This document shows, piece after piece, positions 29,407-38,193 of a DNA stretch of 64,000 nt. The notes beneath the pieces were generated by a model that saw nothing but the letters and a program-made list of their open reading frames with translations, was not told the DNA's origin and made no database searches. The DNA comes from Reyranella sp. GTDB taxonomy: Bacteria > Pseudomonadota > Alphaproteobacteria > Reyranellales > Reyranellaceae. The translations under genes and the position numbers were made by a program. Positions within the stretch are counted from its first letter, which is position 1, and each line of letters starts with the position of its first letter. Location: positions 186,001 to 250,000 of the forward strand of contig NZ_SCVC01000046.1 of the NCBI RefSeq assembly GCF_004297405.1. Direction: 5' to 3'.

Positions 29407-30468
29407 TCAAGGTTGGGCTGGGAACACCGCGTCGAAAAAGTCAGGTAGTTCCACCTGCAAGCGGGCGAGCAGCGCCCGGCGGTCGAATCCAGGCGGATCG
29501 GCGCGCGCATCGCCGTCCGGCGTGGGGATCGGGACACTGGGTGGGTCCAGGAAAGCGAAGTGCCCGGCATTGCGGACCTGATGAGATTTTGCTCGCGGCG
29601 TGTTGAGGGCAATCCAGTCTGCGTGAAAGCGCGGAACCAGCCAGCGATCCAGCTCAGCTGCGTAGATCAAGGCTGGGATCTTGATCTCCGCCAGCGATGA
29701 CGCCGTGAAGGCTGCGCCAAACGGTGCCAGGGCGACGACGGCGCGAACCCTCTTGTCGGTGGTCGGTGCAATCGATTGCACGGCTTGCGGCGGTTGGGCC
29801 GGCTGTCGCCTCATGCCGCAGAAGATCGGGTCGGCGGCGGCATTGTCCCGGCAATGCTCGGCGATGCGCAGCAGATCGGCCTGACCGCCCGCCAGGGCGA
29901 TCACCGTGTAACCGCCGGCCGAATGCCCGATTGCACCGATGCGCGGCCCCTGCGCATCCGCCGCGATTCGGTCCTTCCATGCGGGATCGCCCAGCAGGGC
30001 ATCGATCACTCGCGAGACTTGCGCGGGCCTTTCGATGAAATAGCGTTCTGGGGGTTTCGACCACAACGAACGATCCTGCCAGTTGTCACCCGGATGCCGG
30101 AGCGCCGCGACCAGATAACCTCGCTTTGCGAGCGCTTCCGCCAGGCTGCTGTGCCCGAGTTCGGACCCGCCCGTTCCGTGGCTCACGACGATGAGGCCTC
30201 TGAATTTCTCGTTCGGCGACGCCTGGATCGCGACATTGAGAGTGAATGGACCCATCGCGATCGCACGCGGCGTTGCCTGCGTCGGGTAATACAGCGCAAC
30301 CGGAATGACTTCGGCATTCGATGGCGAAACTGGAACCGTGAATTGCCGCCAGCCGGCCTCATCGGCCATCGCCGCGCCTGAAGGCAATGACAGGCCAATG
30401 ATCGCCATCAAGCCCAACAGGAAAGACGAGAGCGAAAGGCTGAATGGCATACGCACAGAGAATCCCAT
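29407..30468 (-). CDS. Exported alpha/beta hydrolase (PAF-acetylhydrolase-like)
   Basis: A 353-residue hydrolase with an N-terminal signal peptide (core F-L-L-G-L-M-A-I-I-G, cleavage near A-M-A-D). The oxyanion motif V-V-S-H-G-T-G-G and nucleophile elbow G-H-S-A-G-G are present and A-G-H-F-A-F supplies the histidine near the C-terminus, a layout seen in bacterial PAF-acetylhydrolase or dienelactone hydrolase-like proteins. It is probably periplasmic. The substrate is unknown. It lies 21 bases downstream of a small membrane protein gene on the same strand. Confidence 0.83.
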   Translation of the reverse strand: MGFSVRMPFSLSLSSFLLGLMAIIGLSLPSGAAMADEAGWRQFTVPVSPSNAEVIPVALYYPTQATPRAIAMGPFTLNVAIQASPNEKFRGLIVVSHGTGGSELGHSSLAEALAKRGYLVAALRHPGDNWQDRSLWSKPPERYFIERPAQVSRVIDALLGDPAWKDRIAADAQGPRIGAIGHSAGGYTVIALAGGQADLLRIAEHCRDNAAADPIFCGMRRQPAQPPQAVQSIAPTTDKRVRAVVALAPFGAAFTASSLAEIKIPALIYAAELDRWLVPRFHADWIALNTPRAKSHQVRNAGHFAFLDPPSVPIPTPDGDARADPPGFDRRALLARLQVELPDFFDAVFPAQP

Positions 30469-30489
30469 GAAAGCCCCCTGATCTGGATC

Positions 30490-31023
30490 TCAGTTCGCAC
30501 AACGCGCTTGAAACACTTGATCGGCTGCCAAAGCCTCGCGGCGCGCGCGCACCAGGACGGCCGCCAGCCAGCCCAGACCCACGCCCGCGATGGCGCCGCC
30601 CACGCCTGCAGACAGGGCGACCCAGAGCGGGTCGCCGCGCAGGACTGGCCAGATGCCAGCCGACGCACCGAGTGCATAGCGCACGAAGAATACCGACAGG
30701 CCGAAGACGAGGCTGAACCAGCCGCCGGCGAGTTCGATGCGACCGTCGGGCAACCGGCGAGCCGGTCGGCGGCGGCCAAGGCCGTAACCTGGCAGCAGGG
30801 CAAGCAGCAGCACCGCCATCCAGCAGCCGAAGGCCACCATCGGCTTCTGCGAGGCGACAAGACCGGTCAAGGAGACGATCAGACCAATCAGCGGCAGGAG
30901 TGCAACACGCCACACGGGCACAGTCCGCGGCCTCAGCCCCTGCCAGCCTAGCCAGAGAAGGGCCAACAGCAGCGGCCACACCCAGGGCGGCGTATGGACG
31001 ATCATCTGCCAGACGAACAACAT
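30490..31023 (-). CDS. Five-helix membrane protein, function unknown
   Basis: A 177-residue protein that is almost entirely hydrophobic, with about five membrane helices (12-31, 41-58, 63-85, 103-124, 132-160) and short basic loops. It resembles the DUF6622-type integral membrane proteins in length and in the opening P-P-W-V-W-P-L-L motif, but I cannot confirm this. It sits divergently beside a membrane-bound LytTR regulator, 125 bases apart, an arrangement that suggests regulation of one by the other (inference). Confidence 0.7.
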   Translation of the reverse strand: MLFVWQMIVHTPPWVWPLLLALLWLGWQGLRPRTVPVWRVALLPLIGLIVSLTGLVASQKPMVAFGCWMAVLLLALLPGYGLGRRRPARRLPDGRIELAGGWFSLVFGLSVFFVRYALGASAGIWPVLRGDPLWVALSAGVGGAIAGVGLGWLAAVLVRARREALAADQVFQARCAN

Positions 31024-31148
31024 AGAGGCTCCTCAAGGCTGCAATGACATCGGCGGCCATCAAGATCGGCGGGAGACCGCCGGCTCTCCATAATCCTTGC
31101 GTAAGTGGGCTGGTTTTTTCGTGAACCGGCAGCGATCATCATTTGGCG

Positions 31149-31964
31149 ATGCGTGAAATCACCGGCTGGAGACTGCTGCTCTTACACGTGCCGTGGGTGC
31201 TCGGGTTCGCCATCGTCATGGCCGTCATCGGCCCCTTCGGCAGCTACCTGTCGATGGGGTTTCCCGTCCGGCTGTTCTTCTTCACGTCGACGGCGCTTGT
31301 CTTCTGGCTGCAGGTCCTGCTGTACGCACGCCTGCTGCGCACTTTCGAGCCGACCAGCCAGTGGCCGGTCGCGGCCCGCATGGCGGTCGCCGGCCTCGTA
31401 GCCTCGGTGCCCGGCACTGCCGCGATCATGATCCTGGTCGGCTGGCTGGTCCGGCCGATTCCACTCTCCTTCGTGCCCGAGATCCTCGCCGAGAACGCGT
31501 TCCTGGCCATGGTCGTCTCGGTTCTGGTCGGGCTTTTCATCGAGCGGCGCCGGCACGCCGACGCCGACAGCGAGCGGGCCCGTCTCGCGGCGACTCCTAC
31601 GGCGCCCACGGAGGCTGCTCCGGCGACCGTTGCGCCCGCTGCGCCAGACTTCTTCCGCCGTGTGCCGCCAGCCCTCGGCCGCGACCTGCTGGCGCTGGAG
31701 ATGGAGGATCATTACCTCCGCATCCACACGGCACTCGGCAGCGACCTCATTCTGTTGAGGCTGCGGGACGCCTTGGCCGAGCTGGGGCCGGCGCATGGCC
31801 GCCAGGTCCATCGTTCCTGGTGGGTGGCCGAAGGCGCCGTCACCTCGGTCGAGCGTGATGCGGGGCGACCCGTTCTTGTCCTGCGCAACGGCCTGCGCGT
31901 GCCCGTGAGCAAGACCTATCGCGAACAGGTGAAGGAAGCGGGCTGGCTGGCGGCCGCTTCCTAA
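31149..31964 (+). CDS. Membrane-anchored LytTR-domain transcriptional regulator
   Basis: A 271-residue one-component regulator. Four membrane helices (about 8-30, 38-62, 76-99, 110-130) are followed by an Ala/Pro/Thr-rich linker (140-170) and a C-terminal LytTR DNA-binding domain (about 175-265), with L-A-L-E-M-E-D-H-Y-L-R-I-H-T, L-R-L-R-D-A-L-A-E-L and R-Q-V-H-R-S-W-W-V as diagnostic blocks. There is no receiver domain, so the membrane part is the likely sensor. An in-frame TTG at 31143 is the other start option. It diverges from the membrane protein at 30490-31023. Confidence 0.87.
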   Translation: MREITGWRLLLLHVPWVLGFAIVMAVIGPFGSYLSMGFPVRLFFFTSTALVFWLQVLLYARLLRTFEPTSQWPVAARMAVAGLVASVPGTAAIMILVGWLVRPIPLSFVPEILAENAFLAMVVSVLVGLFIERRRHADADSERARLAATPTAPTEAAPATVAPAAPDFFRRVPPALGRDLLALEMEDHYLRIHTALGSDLILLRLRDALAELGPAHGRQVHRSWWVAEGAVTSVERDAGRPVLVLRNGLRVPVSKTYREQVKEAGWLAAAS

Positions 31965-31978
31965 GCGGCGGCAGCTCC

Positions 31979-33022
31979 TTACTTGCCGCCGCGATCCTCG
32001 CGCCACAGGTCGAGCTTCTCCTGCACCGGACGATCGGAGAAGGAGAAGAGCACCGCGTCGCTGTCGACACTATGCTCGACCTTCGCCCAGCTCGGCACCA
32101 CGAAGTGATCGCGCTTCTTCCAGCGCATCACCATGTCGCCGATCCGGCTTTCGCCTTCACCCTCGACCACAGAGAAGACCGTGCCGTCGGTGCTGCGATA
32201 GGGCGCGCTGGCGAAGCCCTTGGGCAGGAGCTGCATGAAGGTGCCCATAGTGGCGATCGGAGCGCCGCCGCTCGCCGGATTGACGTAGCGCAGCTTGTAA
32301 CCGTGGCAGGCGTCGGGCGGACCGGCCTTGGCGAGCCCGTCCAGCGCCTCGCGCGTGCGGGCATAGGGATAGTTGAAGATCGGCGATGTCTGACGGGCGG
32401 GCTTCCAGTCAACCGGCAGCAGACCGCTGGCGAACTTCGCATCCGACGTACCGGCAGGCGCGGTGACAGCCTGCTCGTCTTCCGCGCCATTCTCGGCAAA
32501 GCCTGCGTTGAACATCGCGACCATCGGGATGTCGAGGCCGTCGAGCCAGACCATCGGCTTCGACGAATCGTTGCCGTGATCGTGCCAGGTCCAGGTCGGC
32601 GTGATGACGAAGTCGCCTTCGTGCATGATCGTGCGCTCGCCATCGACGGCGGTGTAGGCACCCTCGCCTTCGACGATGAAGCGCAGCGCCGACTGGGTAT
32701 GGCGGTGCGACGGCGCCACTTCACCCGGCAGGATGAGCTGCAGGCCGGCATAGAGCGTCGGAGTGATGCAGGCGCTGCCCGGCATCGCCGGATTTTCCAG
32801 GATCAGCACGCGCCGCACCGCCTCCTTGGCGGTGATCAGCGCGCCCGACTCCATCAGGAAGGGGCGGACCTTGTCGTAGTCCCAATGCGCGGCCTGATAT
32901 TTCGGCGCGGGCTGCGGCGGCACGAGCTGGTGCAGCGACTCCCAGAGCGGCGCCATCGAAAGTCCGCCAATGCGCTCGTAGAAGTCGCGACGCGCGTTGT
33001 TACGGGTGGCCGGTGCAGACAC
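31979..33022 (-). CDS. Gentisate 1,2-dioxygenase-type bicupin
   Basis: A 347-residue bicupin ring-cleaving dioxygenase. The N-terminal cupin holds the iron ligands His107 and His109 (P-S-H-R-H-T) and His147/149 (W-H-D-H-G), with R-F-I-V-E-G-E-G-A-Y between; the second cupin (about 240-330) lacks an obvious histidine pair. The family converts gentisate to maleylpyruvate; salicylate or hydroxynaphthoate versions exist. A GTG at 33022, 4 bases after the upstream stop, gives the expected length. No maleylpyruvate isomerase or hydrolase is adjacent. It is translated with the glutamine-amidotransferase-like gene. Confidence 0.88.
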   Translation of the reverse strand: MSAPATRNNARRDFYERIGGLSMAPLWESLHQLVPPQPAPKYQAAHWDYDKVRPFLMESGALITAKEAVRRVLILENPAMPGSACITPTLYAGLQLILPGEVAPSHRHTQSALRFIVEGEGAYTAVDGERTIMHEGDFVITPTWTWHDHGNDSSKPMVWLDGLDIPMVAMFNAGFAENGAEDEQAVTAPAGTSDAKFASGLLPVDWKPARQTSPIFNYPYARTREALDGLAKAGPPDACHGYKLRYVNPASGGAPIATMGTFMQLLPKGFASAPYRSTDGTVFSVVEGEGESRIGDMVMRWKKRDHFVVPSWAKVEHSVDSDAVLFSFSDRPVQEKLDLWREDRGGK

Positions 33023-33026
33023 GGGG

Positions 33027-33857
33027 TTATTCCGCCGCCCGCAGCAGCGATCCGGCACGCTCTACCATGCGCGTACGACAAGCCGCGGCAAAAGCGTCGA
33101 ACAGTTTCATGGAGATCGGATTCTCCAGCGCCTTGTATTCGGGGTGCCACTGCAGCGCGAGGGCGAAGGCCTGCGCATCGGGGATGCTCAGCGCCTCGAC
33201 CTGTCCGTCCTCGCAACAGATCGCCTCGATCTTCGCACGTGGCGACAGCATATCGACGCCCTGGCCATGCAGCGAGTTCACCTTCACCCGGCGCTCGCCC
33301 AGCAGTCGGTGCAACATGCCGCCTTCGACGATGTCGATATCGTGCGCCGGCGCATAGTTCACATCCATGTCGGGTGACTTTGGCGAACGATGGTCCCGGC
33401 GGCCGTCGACCTCGTGCACATGCTGGTGCAACGAACCGCCCAAGGCCACATTCACTTCCTGGAGGCCGCGGCAGATCGCAAACAGCGGTACACCGCGGGC
33501 GATCGTGTGGCGGATCAGCGGGAGAGTGGTGGCGTCGCGCGCCGCGTCGTGCAGCGTGCCGTCACGGCTTTCCTTGCCATAGTGGTGCGGCTCGACATTC
33601 GACGGACTGCCGGTCAACAGCACGCCGTCGAGAGCATCGAGCAGCCGGTCCAAGGCCGGTAGCAAGCCGGTCGTGTCATCGAACTCCGGGCCGATGGCCG
33701 GGATCAACACCGGCAGGGCGCCGACGGCGCGAATCGCTGCCTGGACGTATTTTTCGCCGACCGTATGGTGCCAGCCGCCGCGGCCATTTTCCTTGAGGCA
33801 GGCGGAAATTCCGACCAAGGGTCGCAAAGTCGGGGGACGCGAAGACGAGCGGTTCAT
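33027..33857 (-). CDS. Gamma-glutamyl-GABA hydrolase-like class I amidotransferase (PuuD type)
   Basis: A 276-residue C26-type gamma-glutamyl hydrolase. The nucleophile is Cys129 in F-A-I-C-R-G-L-Q-E and the histidine and glutamate are in A-L-Q-W-H-P-E-Y; L-L-T-G-S-P-S-N-V forms the oxyanion loop. PuuD removes glutamate from gamma-glutamyl-GABA in putrescine breakdown, but no other puu gene is present. Its 4-base gap to the gentisate dioxygenase gene makes a shared operon likely, so a gamma-glutamylated aromatic or amine intermediate is conceivable. The start ATG at 33857 diverges from secB. Confidence 0.88.
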   Translation of the reverse strand: MNRSSSRPPTLRPLVGISACLKENGRGGWHHTVGEKYVQAAIRAVGALPVLIPAIGPEFDDTTGLLPALDRLLDALDGVLLTGSPSNVEPHHYGKESRDGTLHDAARDATTLPLIRHTIARGVPLFAICRGLQEVNVALGGSLHQHVHEVDGRRDHRSPKSPDMDVNYAPAHDIDIVEGGMLHRLLGERRVKVNSLHGQGVDMLSPRAKIEAICCEDGQVEALSIPDAQAFALALQWHPEYKALENPISMKLFDAFAAACRTRMVERAGSLLRAAE

Positions 33858-34007
33858 AGTTAGCCGGGACGTGCAAATATCGGGAAAAATATCATCGCTT
33901 CTACTAGGGTTCTTGGCAATTGCTCGCCCTCTGATCCTGCCCGCATCTTGTGCAGTGCAGCCCTGCATGGTACCGCCGCGCCGCAGCAAATATTGGAAAG
34001 AGCGCCC

Positions 34008-34526
34008 ATGACGACCACCCCTCCTCCGTCGAACCCGACTGCCGGCCAGCCGCAGCAGGGTCCTGCCGCGCCGCTCACCATGCACGGCCAGTACATCAAG
34101 GATTTCAGCTTCGAGAATCCGCGCGCGCCGCAGAGCCTGATCGAGCAGACACAGCCGCAGCTCACGCTGAACGTGCAGGTCGCCAACCGGCAGTTCGACA
34201 CCAAGACCTTCGAGGTGTCGCTGACCATCGAGGCCTCGGCGCATACGCCGGAGAAAGAGCCGCTGTTCATGCTCGAGCTGGTCTATGCCGGCACGGTGAC
34301 CCTCGGTGACCTGCCGCAGGATGCCTATGGTCCGATGCTCTACATCGAAACGCCGCGGCTGCTCTTCCCCTTCGCTCGCGCCATCGTGGCCAACACCACG
34401 CGCGAGGCTGGCTTCCCGCCGCTCAACATCGCTCCGGTCGATTTCGTGGCACTCTACCGCCAGCAGCTCGAAGCCAATGGCGGCCAGATCCCGGGCCTCG
34501 CGGCCGGGCCGGTCGGCCACGCCTGA
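34008..34526 (+). CDS. secB: Protein-export chaperone SecB
   Basis: A 172-residue SecB, the tetrameric cytosolic chaperone that keeps preproteins unfolded and hands them to SecA. The core Y-I-K-D-F-S-F-E-N-P (about 29-38), followed by V-Q-V-A-N-R and G-F-P-P-L-N-I-A-P-V-D-F, is diagnostic. The Pro/Gln/Thr-rich N-terminus is longer than in Escherichia coli, as usual in alphaproteobacteria. ATG 34008 follows GGAAAG. It is convergent with dnaQ, the normal alphaproteobacterial arrangement. Confidence 0.95.
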   Translation: MTTTPPPSNPTAGQPQQGPAAPLTMHGQYIKDFSFENPRAPQSLIEQTQPQLTLNVQVANRQFDTKTFEVSLTIEASAHTPEKEPLFMLELVYAGTVTLGDLPQDAYGPMLYIETPRLLFPFARAIVANTTREAGFPPLNIAPVDFVALYRQQLEANGGQIPGLAAGPVGHA

Positions 34527-34543
34527 TCCTCTGCCAGTGGAGG

Positions 34544-34567
34544 GCGCTGGGGACGTACTTCCAGCGC
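34544..34567. terminator. Stem-loop between secB and dnaQ 3' ends
   Basis: GCGCTGG (34544-34550) and CCAGCGC (34561-34567) form a perfect 7-base stem with a 10-base loop in the 40-base gap between the convergent genes; the right arm reaches the dnaQ stop codon. No T-run follows on either strand, so it may act as a message-end structure rather than a strict intrinsic terminator. Confidence 0.35.
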
Positions 34568-35244
34568 TACTCCTTCAGCCAGATCGGATCGCTGACTTTC
34601 TTCAGGAACTCGGCATGGGCGGCGAGTTCCGCGGCGCTCGCTACATGCGGACGTGCCGGACGCACCGGTCGCTTCACCGCCAGCATGCCGCTCAGGCCCG
34701 TCGCCGCCATCTCGGGCGCGAGACCCAGATCGCGCTGCCGGCCGCCGCTCAGCTCGAGATAGACCTCAGCCAATAGTTCGGAATCGAGCAACGCCCCGTG
34801 CTTGGTGCGCTTGGCATTGTCGATGCTGAAGCGATCGCAGAGGGCGTCGAGGCTGGCGCGCTGGCCGGGAAACTTGCGCCGCGCCAACGAAACCGTGTCG
34901 ACATAATCGTTCGTCAGCTTCGCGCGGCCGGTGCGCGCCAGCTCGGCATTGAGGAAGCCCAGGTCGAACTGCGCGTTATGGATCACGAGCTGCGCGTCGC
35001 CCAGGAACTCGATGAATTCCTCGACCTTGTCGGCAAACAGCGGCTTGTCCGCCAGGAACTCGTCGGTGAGGCCGTGCACTTCCTGCGCGCCCGCCGGCAT
35101 CGGCATCTCGGGATTAAGATAGAGCTGCAACGAGCGGCCCGTGGCCACCATGTTCACGAGCTCGATGCAGCCGATCTCGACCACGCGATGGCCGGCGAGA
35201 GGGTCGAGGCCCGTGGTTTCCGTATCGAGAACGACTTCGCGCAT
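34567..35244 (-). CDS. dnaQ: DNA polymerase III epsilon subunit (3'-5' proofreading exonuclease)
   Basis: A 225-residue DEDDh exonuclease: Exo I L-D-T-E-T-T-G-L (Asp7, Glu9), Exo II H-N-A-Q-F-D, and Exo III H-G-A-L-L-D. The C-terminal tail after residue 190 ends F-L-K-K-V-S-D-P-I-W and would bind the polymerase alpha subunit. Its place beside coaE on the same strand, 26 bases downstream, and convergent to secB is standard in alphaproteobacteria. Confidence 0.95.
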   Translation of the reverse strand: MREVVLDTETTGLDPLAGHRVVEIGCIELVNMVATGRSLQLYLNPEMPMPAGAQEVHGLTDEFLADKPLFADKVEEFIEFLGDAQLVIHNAQFDLGFLNAELARTGRAKLTNDYVDTVSLARRKFPGQRASLDALCDRFSIDNAKRTKHGALLDSELLAEVYLELSGGRQRDLGLAPEMAATGLSGMLAVKRPVRPARPHVASAAELAAHAEFLKKVSDPIWLKE

Positions 35245-35270
35245 TGACCCGTTCTAGCTTACTTGCGGTG

Positions 35271-35933
35271 CTATTTACGACGGGCGCGCGCGAGCTGGCC
35301 TGTGAATTTCTCCCGCCACGGATTGGGGGGCCAGAATCGCCCTGGCAATGTGCGTAGTTCGGCCACAGCACGAACCAGCGCCGACCGAGTCGGCGCCAGC
35401 CCCATACCCGTCGGGATCACGATGCTGGCCTTGCGACGCTTCAGGGTATCCGGCACCTGCTGACGCAGGATGCCGGCAAATTTCTCCGCCGTCATGCCGG
35501 GCCGGGCCATGACGCGCCGGCGCTGCAGAAAGGCCGGCGCGCTCACGACCAGCGTCGCATCCACGCGACGCTCCCCCAGCCCCTCGAAGAGCAGCGGGAT
35601 ATCGAGCACCACCAGCTTCTCGCCGGCCAGCGCGGCCCGCCGCAGGAAGGCGCGCTGCTTCTTGAAGACCAGCGGATGCACGATCGCCTCGAGCCGGCGC
35701 AGCGCCTCCTTGTTGCCGAAGACGCGCGCACCCAGCGCCTGGCGGTCGAGCACGCCCGCCTTCACGACGCCGGGGAACGCCGCTTCGATTCCGGGAAGAG
35801 CCGCGCCACCAGGCGCCTGCAGTTCATGAACGGCGGCATCGGCGTCGTACACGGGCACGCCCATCTCCCGCAGCATCTTCGCTGCGGTCGACTTGCCCAT
35901 GCCGATCGAGCCGGTCAATCCGACAATGACCAT
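35271..35933 (-). CDS. coaE: Dephospho-CoA kinase
   Basis: A 220-residue P-loop kinase doing the last step of CoA synthesis, phosphorylation of the 3'-hydroxyl of dephospho-CoA. Walker A is G-L-T-G-S-I-G-M-G-K-S-T (residues 5-16), followed by V-Y-D-A-D-A-A-V-H (the substrate-binding DAD) and L-D-I-P-L-L-F-E. The C-terminal basic tail is longer than average. It is upstream of dnaQ in the same direction and follows the quinone oxidoreductase gene after 35 bases. Confidence 0.95.
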   Translation of the reverse strand: MVIVGLTGSIGMGKSTAAKMLREMGVPVYDADAAVHELQAPGGAALPGIEAAFPGVVKAGVLDRQALGARVFGNKEALRRLEAIVHPLVFKKQRAFLRRAALAGEKLVVLDIPLLFEGLGERRVDATLVVSAPAFLQRRRVMARPGMTAEKFAGILRQQVPDTLKRRKASIVIPTGMGLAPTRSALVRAVAELRTLPGRFWPPNPWREKFTGQLARARRK

Positions 35934-35968
35934 CTACGGCAACGCTATACCAAACCTCAGGACGCAGC

Positions 35969-36946
35969 TCAGGGAACCAGGATCGTCTGACCGGTGGTCT
36001 TGCGGCTCTCGAGATCGATATGCGCCTGCGCAGCGTCGCCCAGCGGATAGCGCTGATCGATGGCGATCTTCACCTTGCCGCTCTTCACCATCTTGAACAG
36101 CGACTTGGCGCTCGCTTCGAGTTCGGCGCGCGTGGCGGTGTAGGCGCCGAGGCTCGGACGTGTGACATAGAGCGAGCCCTTGGTGTTCAGGATGCCGAGC
36201 GCTACCGGCGGCACTGCGCCGGAAGCATTGCCGAACGACACCATCAGGCCGCGCGGCTGCAAGCAGTCGAGCGAAGCATTCCAGGTATCCTTGCCGACAC
36301 CATCGAACACGACGGGCACGCCCTTGCCCTTGGTGATCTTCTTCACCTCGGCAACGATGTCGTCCTTGGTGTAGTCGATCACCCACTTGTAGCCATTCTT
36401 CTTGGCGAGAGCGGCCTTCTCGGCCGACGAGGTCGTGCCGATCACCTTGTAGCCGCGTGCCTTGGCCCACTGGCCGAACAGCAGACCGACGCCGCCGGCG
36501 GCGGCATGGAACAGGATGGTGTCGCCCTTCTTCAGCCAGCCCTTGGGCGTGTGGTCGACGAGATATTCCGTCGTCATGCCCTTCAGCATGATCGCCGCGG
36601 CCTGCTCGTCGCTCACGCCCTTCGGCACATGCACGAGCTGGTCGGTACCCATCAGGCGCTCTTCGCAATAGGCACCGAGCACGCCGCAATAGGCGACACG
36701 ATCGCCCTTCTTGAAGCCCCTCACCTTGGGGCCGACTTCGACGATCACGCCCGCGCCTTCGCGGCCGACGGCGTTGGGCAACGGCGTCTGGTAGAGGCCG
36801 GAGCGGGTATAGACATCGATGAAGTTGAGGCCGATTGCGGTGTGACGGATCTTTACCTGGCCGGGGCCAGGCGAACCGACCTCGACGTCCTCGAGCTTCA
36901 TCTTCTCGGGACCGCCATTTTCATGAATCAGGATGGACTTGGACAT
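35969..36946 (-). CDS. NADPH:quinone oxidoreductase, zeta-crystallin type
   Basis: A 325-residue MDR-superfamily enzyme of the Qor/zeta-crystallin group, reducing quinones with NADPH. There are no zinc ligands. The nucleotide motif A-A-A-G-G-V-G-L-L lies near residue 150, and the start of the sequence has the typical G-G-P-E and N-F-I-D-V-Y-T-R-S-G-L-Y segments. The ATG at 36946 is preceded by GGGGAGC. It separates coaE from the maf-aroE pair, which in many relatives are closer. Divergent from the sugar dehydrogenase. Confidence 0.92.
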   Translation of the reverse strand: MSKSILIHENGGPEKMKLEDVEVGSPGPGQVKIRHTAIGLNFIDVYTRSGLYQTPLPNAVGREGAGVIVEVGPKVRGFKKGDRVAYCGVLGAYCEERLMGTDQLVHVPKGVSDEQAAAIMLKGMTTEYLVDHTPKGWLKKGDTILFHAAAGGVGLLFGQWAKARGYKVIGTTSSAEKAALAKKNGYKWVIDYTKDDIVAEVKKITKGKGVPVVFDGVGKDTWNASLDCLQPRGLMVSFGNASGAVPPVALGILNTKGSLYVTRPSLGAYTATRAELEASAKSLFKMVKSGKVKIAIDQRYPLGDAAQAHIDLESRKTTGQTILVP

Positions 36947-37062
36947 AAGAAGCTCCCCAGTGAGGCGGTGGTCACTGAAGGTCCCCCCGCTCGGCGGCGT
37001 CGAGTATAGTGACCGGCCTTTTTCGCGCCAGCCCAGCGCAGCCCTGTTGTCAGGAGGGTTTA

Positions 37063-38190
37063 TTGCCACGGCGCCGTGACCTTCTTTTTACGACAGCCGC
37101 CGCCCTGCTGGCGGCGCCAGCGATCGCCCGCGCGCAGATGGTCCTGCGCAGTGCAAAGGCGTCGTATCGCGTGGTAACGCTCGCCCAGGACCTCGAACAG
37201 CCGTGGGGCATGGCCTTCCTGCCGGACGGCCGCCTGTTGATCACAGAGCGGCCCGGCCGGTTGCGCGTGTTCGCCAACGGCCGGCTGGAGCGCGCACCGA
37301 TCGGCGGCGTGCCGCGGGTCGTGGCCAGCGGCCAGGGTGGCCTCCTCGACATCTGCCTGCATCCGCGCTTTGTCGAGAACCGTACGCTCTGTCTGACCTA
37401 CTCCGGGCCAGGGGAAGGCGGTGCAGCTACGGTGTTGGCGCGCGCTGAATTCCGCGACGGCGGTGGGTTGCGAAACGTCCAGCCGATCTTCGAAGCCTTG
37501 CCACGCACTTCAGGCGGGCTGCACTTCGGCTCGCGCATCGTCTTCGACCGTGCGGGGCTGATCTACGTGACCGCTGGTGAACGCTATCAGATGCAGCGCG
37601 CCCAGAGGCTCGACGATCTCGGCGGCAAGGTCGTGCGGCTTCGCGACGACGGTTCCGTACCCTCCGACAATCCCTTCGTCGGCCGCGCCGGCGTGCGGCC
37701 GGAAATTTTCTCGTATGGCCATCGTAACCCGCAGGGCATGGCGATGCACCCTACGACCGGCCGTATCTGGCTGACCGAGCACGGCCCGCGGGGTGGCGAT
37801 GAACTCAACCTGCTGAAGGCCGGCGCCAACTATGGCTGGCCGCTCGCGACCCATGGCGTCGACTATAGCGGCGCCGTCATCAGCCCCAACAAGAGCTTGC
37901 CCGGGATGGAAGATCCGGTTCGCTTCTGGGTGCCGTCGATCTCGCCCAGCGGTCTTGCCTTCTACACCGGCGATCGCTTTCCCGGCTGGAAGGGCTCGCT
38001 GTTTACGGGCGCCCTCTCCAACAACGCGCTGTTTCGCATCGAGCTCGATGGCGAACGGTACGTGAGCGAGGAACGGTTGCTCGTCGACCTGCTTCCGTAT
38101 ATCCGCGACGTCCGGCAGGGCCCCGATGGCCTGATCTACGTCGTGACCCATACCGATTCCGGCGGTCTCTACCGACTGGAACCCGCCTGA
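37063..38190 (+). CDS. PQQ-dependent sugar dehydrogenase-like six-bladed propeller (Asd/YliI type)
   Basis: A 375-residue exported beta-propeller of the soluble aldose-sugar dehydrogenase family. The start is a TTG at 37063 placed 6 bases after AGGAGGG; the N-terminus then reads P-R-R-R-D-L-L with a hydrophobic core, a twin-arginine signal ending A-R-A-Q. Family blocks Q-P-W-G-M-A-F-L-P-D-G, G-G-L-H-F-G-S-R, Y-G-H-R-N-P-Q-G and H-G-P-R-G-G-D-E-L-N are present; these include the PQQ and calcium site residues. It oxidises sugars in the periplasm with PQQ. It lies 3 bases before maf. Confidence 0.88.
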   Translation: MPRRRDLLFTTAAALLAAPAIARAQMVLRSAKASYRVVTLAQDLEQPWGMAFLPDGRLLITERPGRLRVFANGRLERAPIGGVPRVVASGQGGLLDICLHPRFVENRTLCLTYSGPGEGGAATVLARAEFRDGGGLRNVQPIFEALPRTSGGLHFGSRIVFDRAGLIYVTAGERYQMQRAQRLDDLGGKVVRLRDDGSVPSDNPFVGRAGVRPEIFSYGHRNPQGMAMHPTTGRIWLTEHGPRGGDELNLLKAGANYGWPLATHGVDYSGAVISPNKSLPGMEDPVRFWVPSISPSGLAFYTGDRFPGWKGSLFTGALSNNALFRIELDGERYVSEERLLVDLLPYIRDVRQGPDGLIYVVTHTDSGGLYRLEPA

Positions 38191-38193
38191 TCC

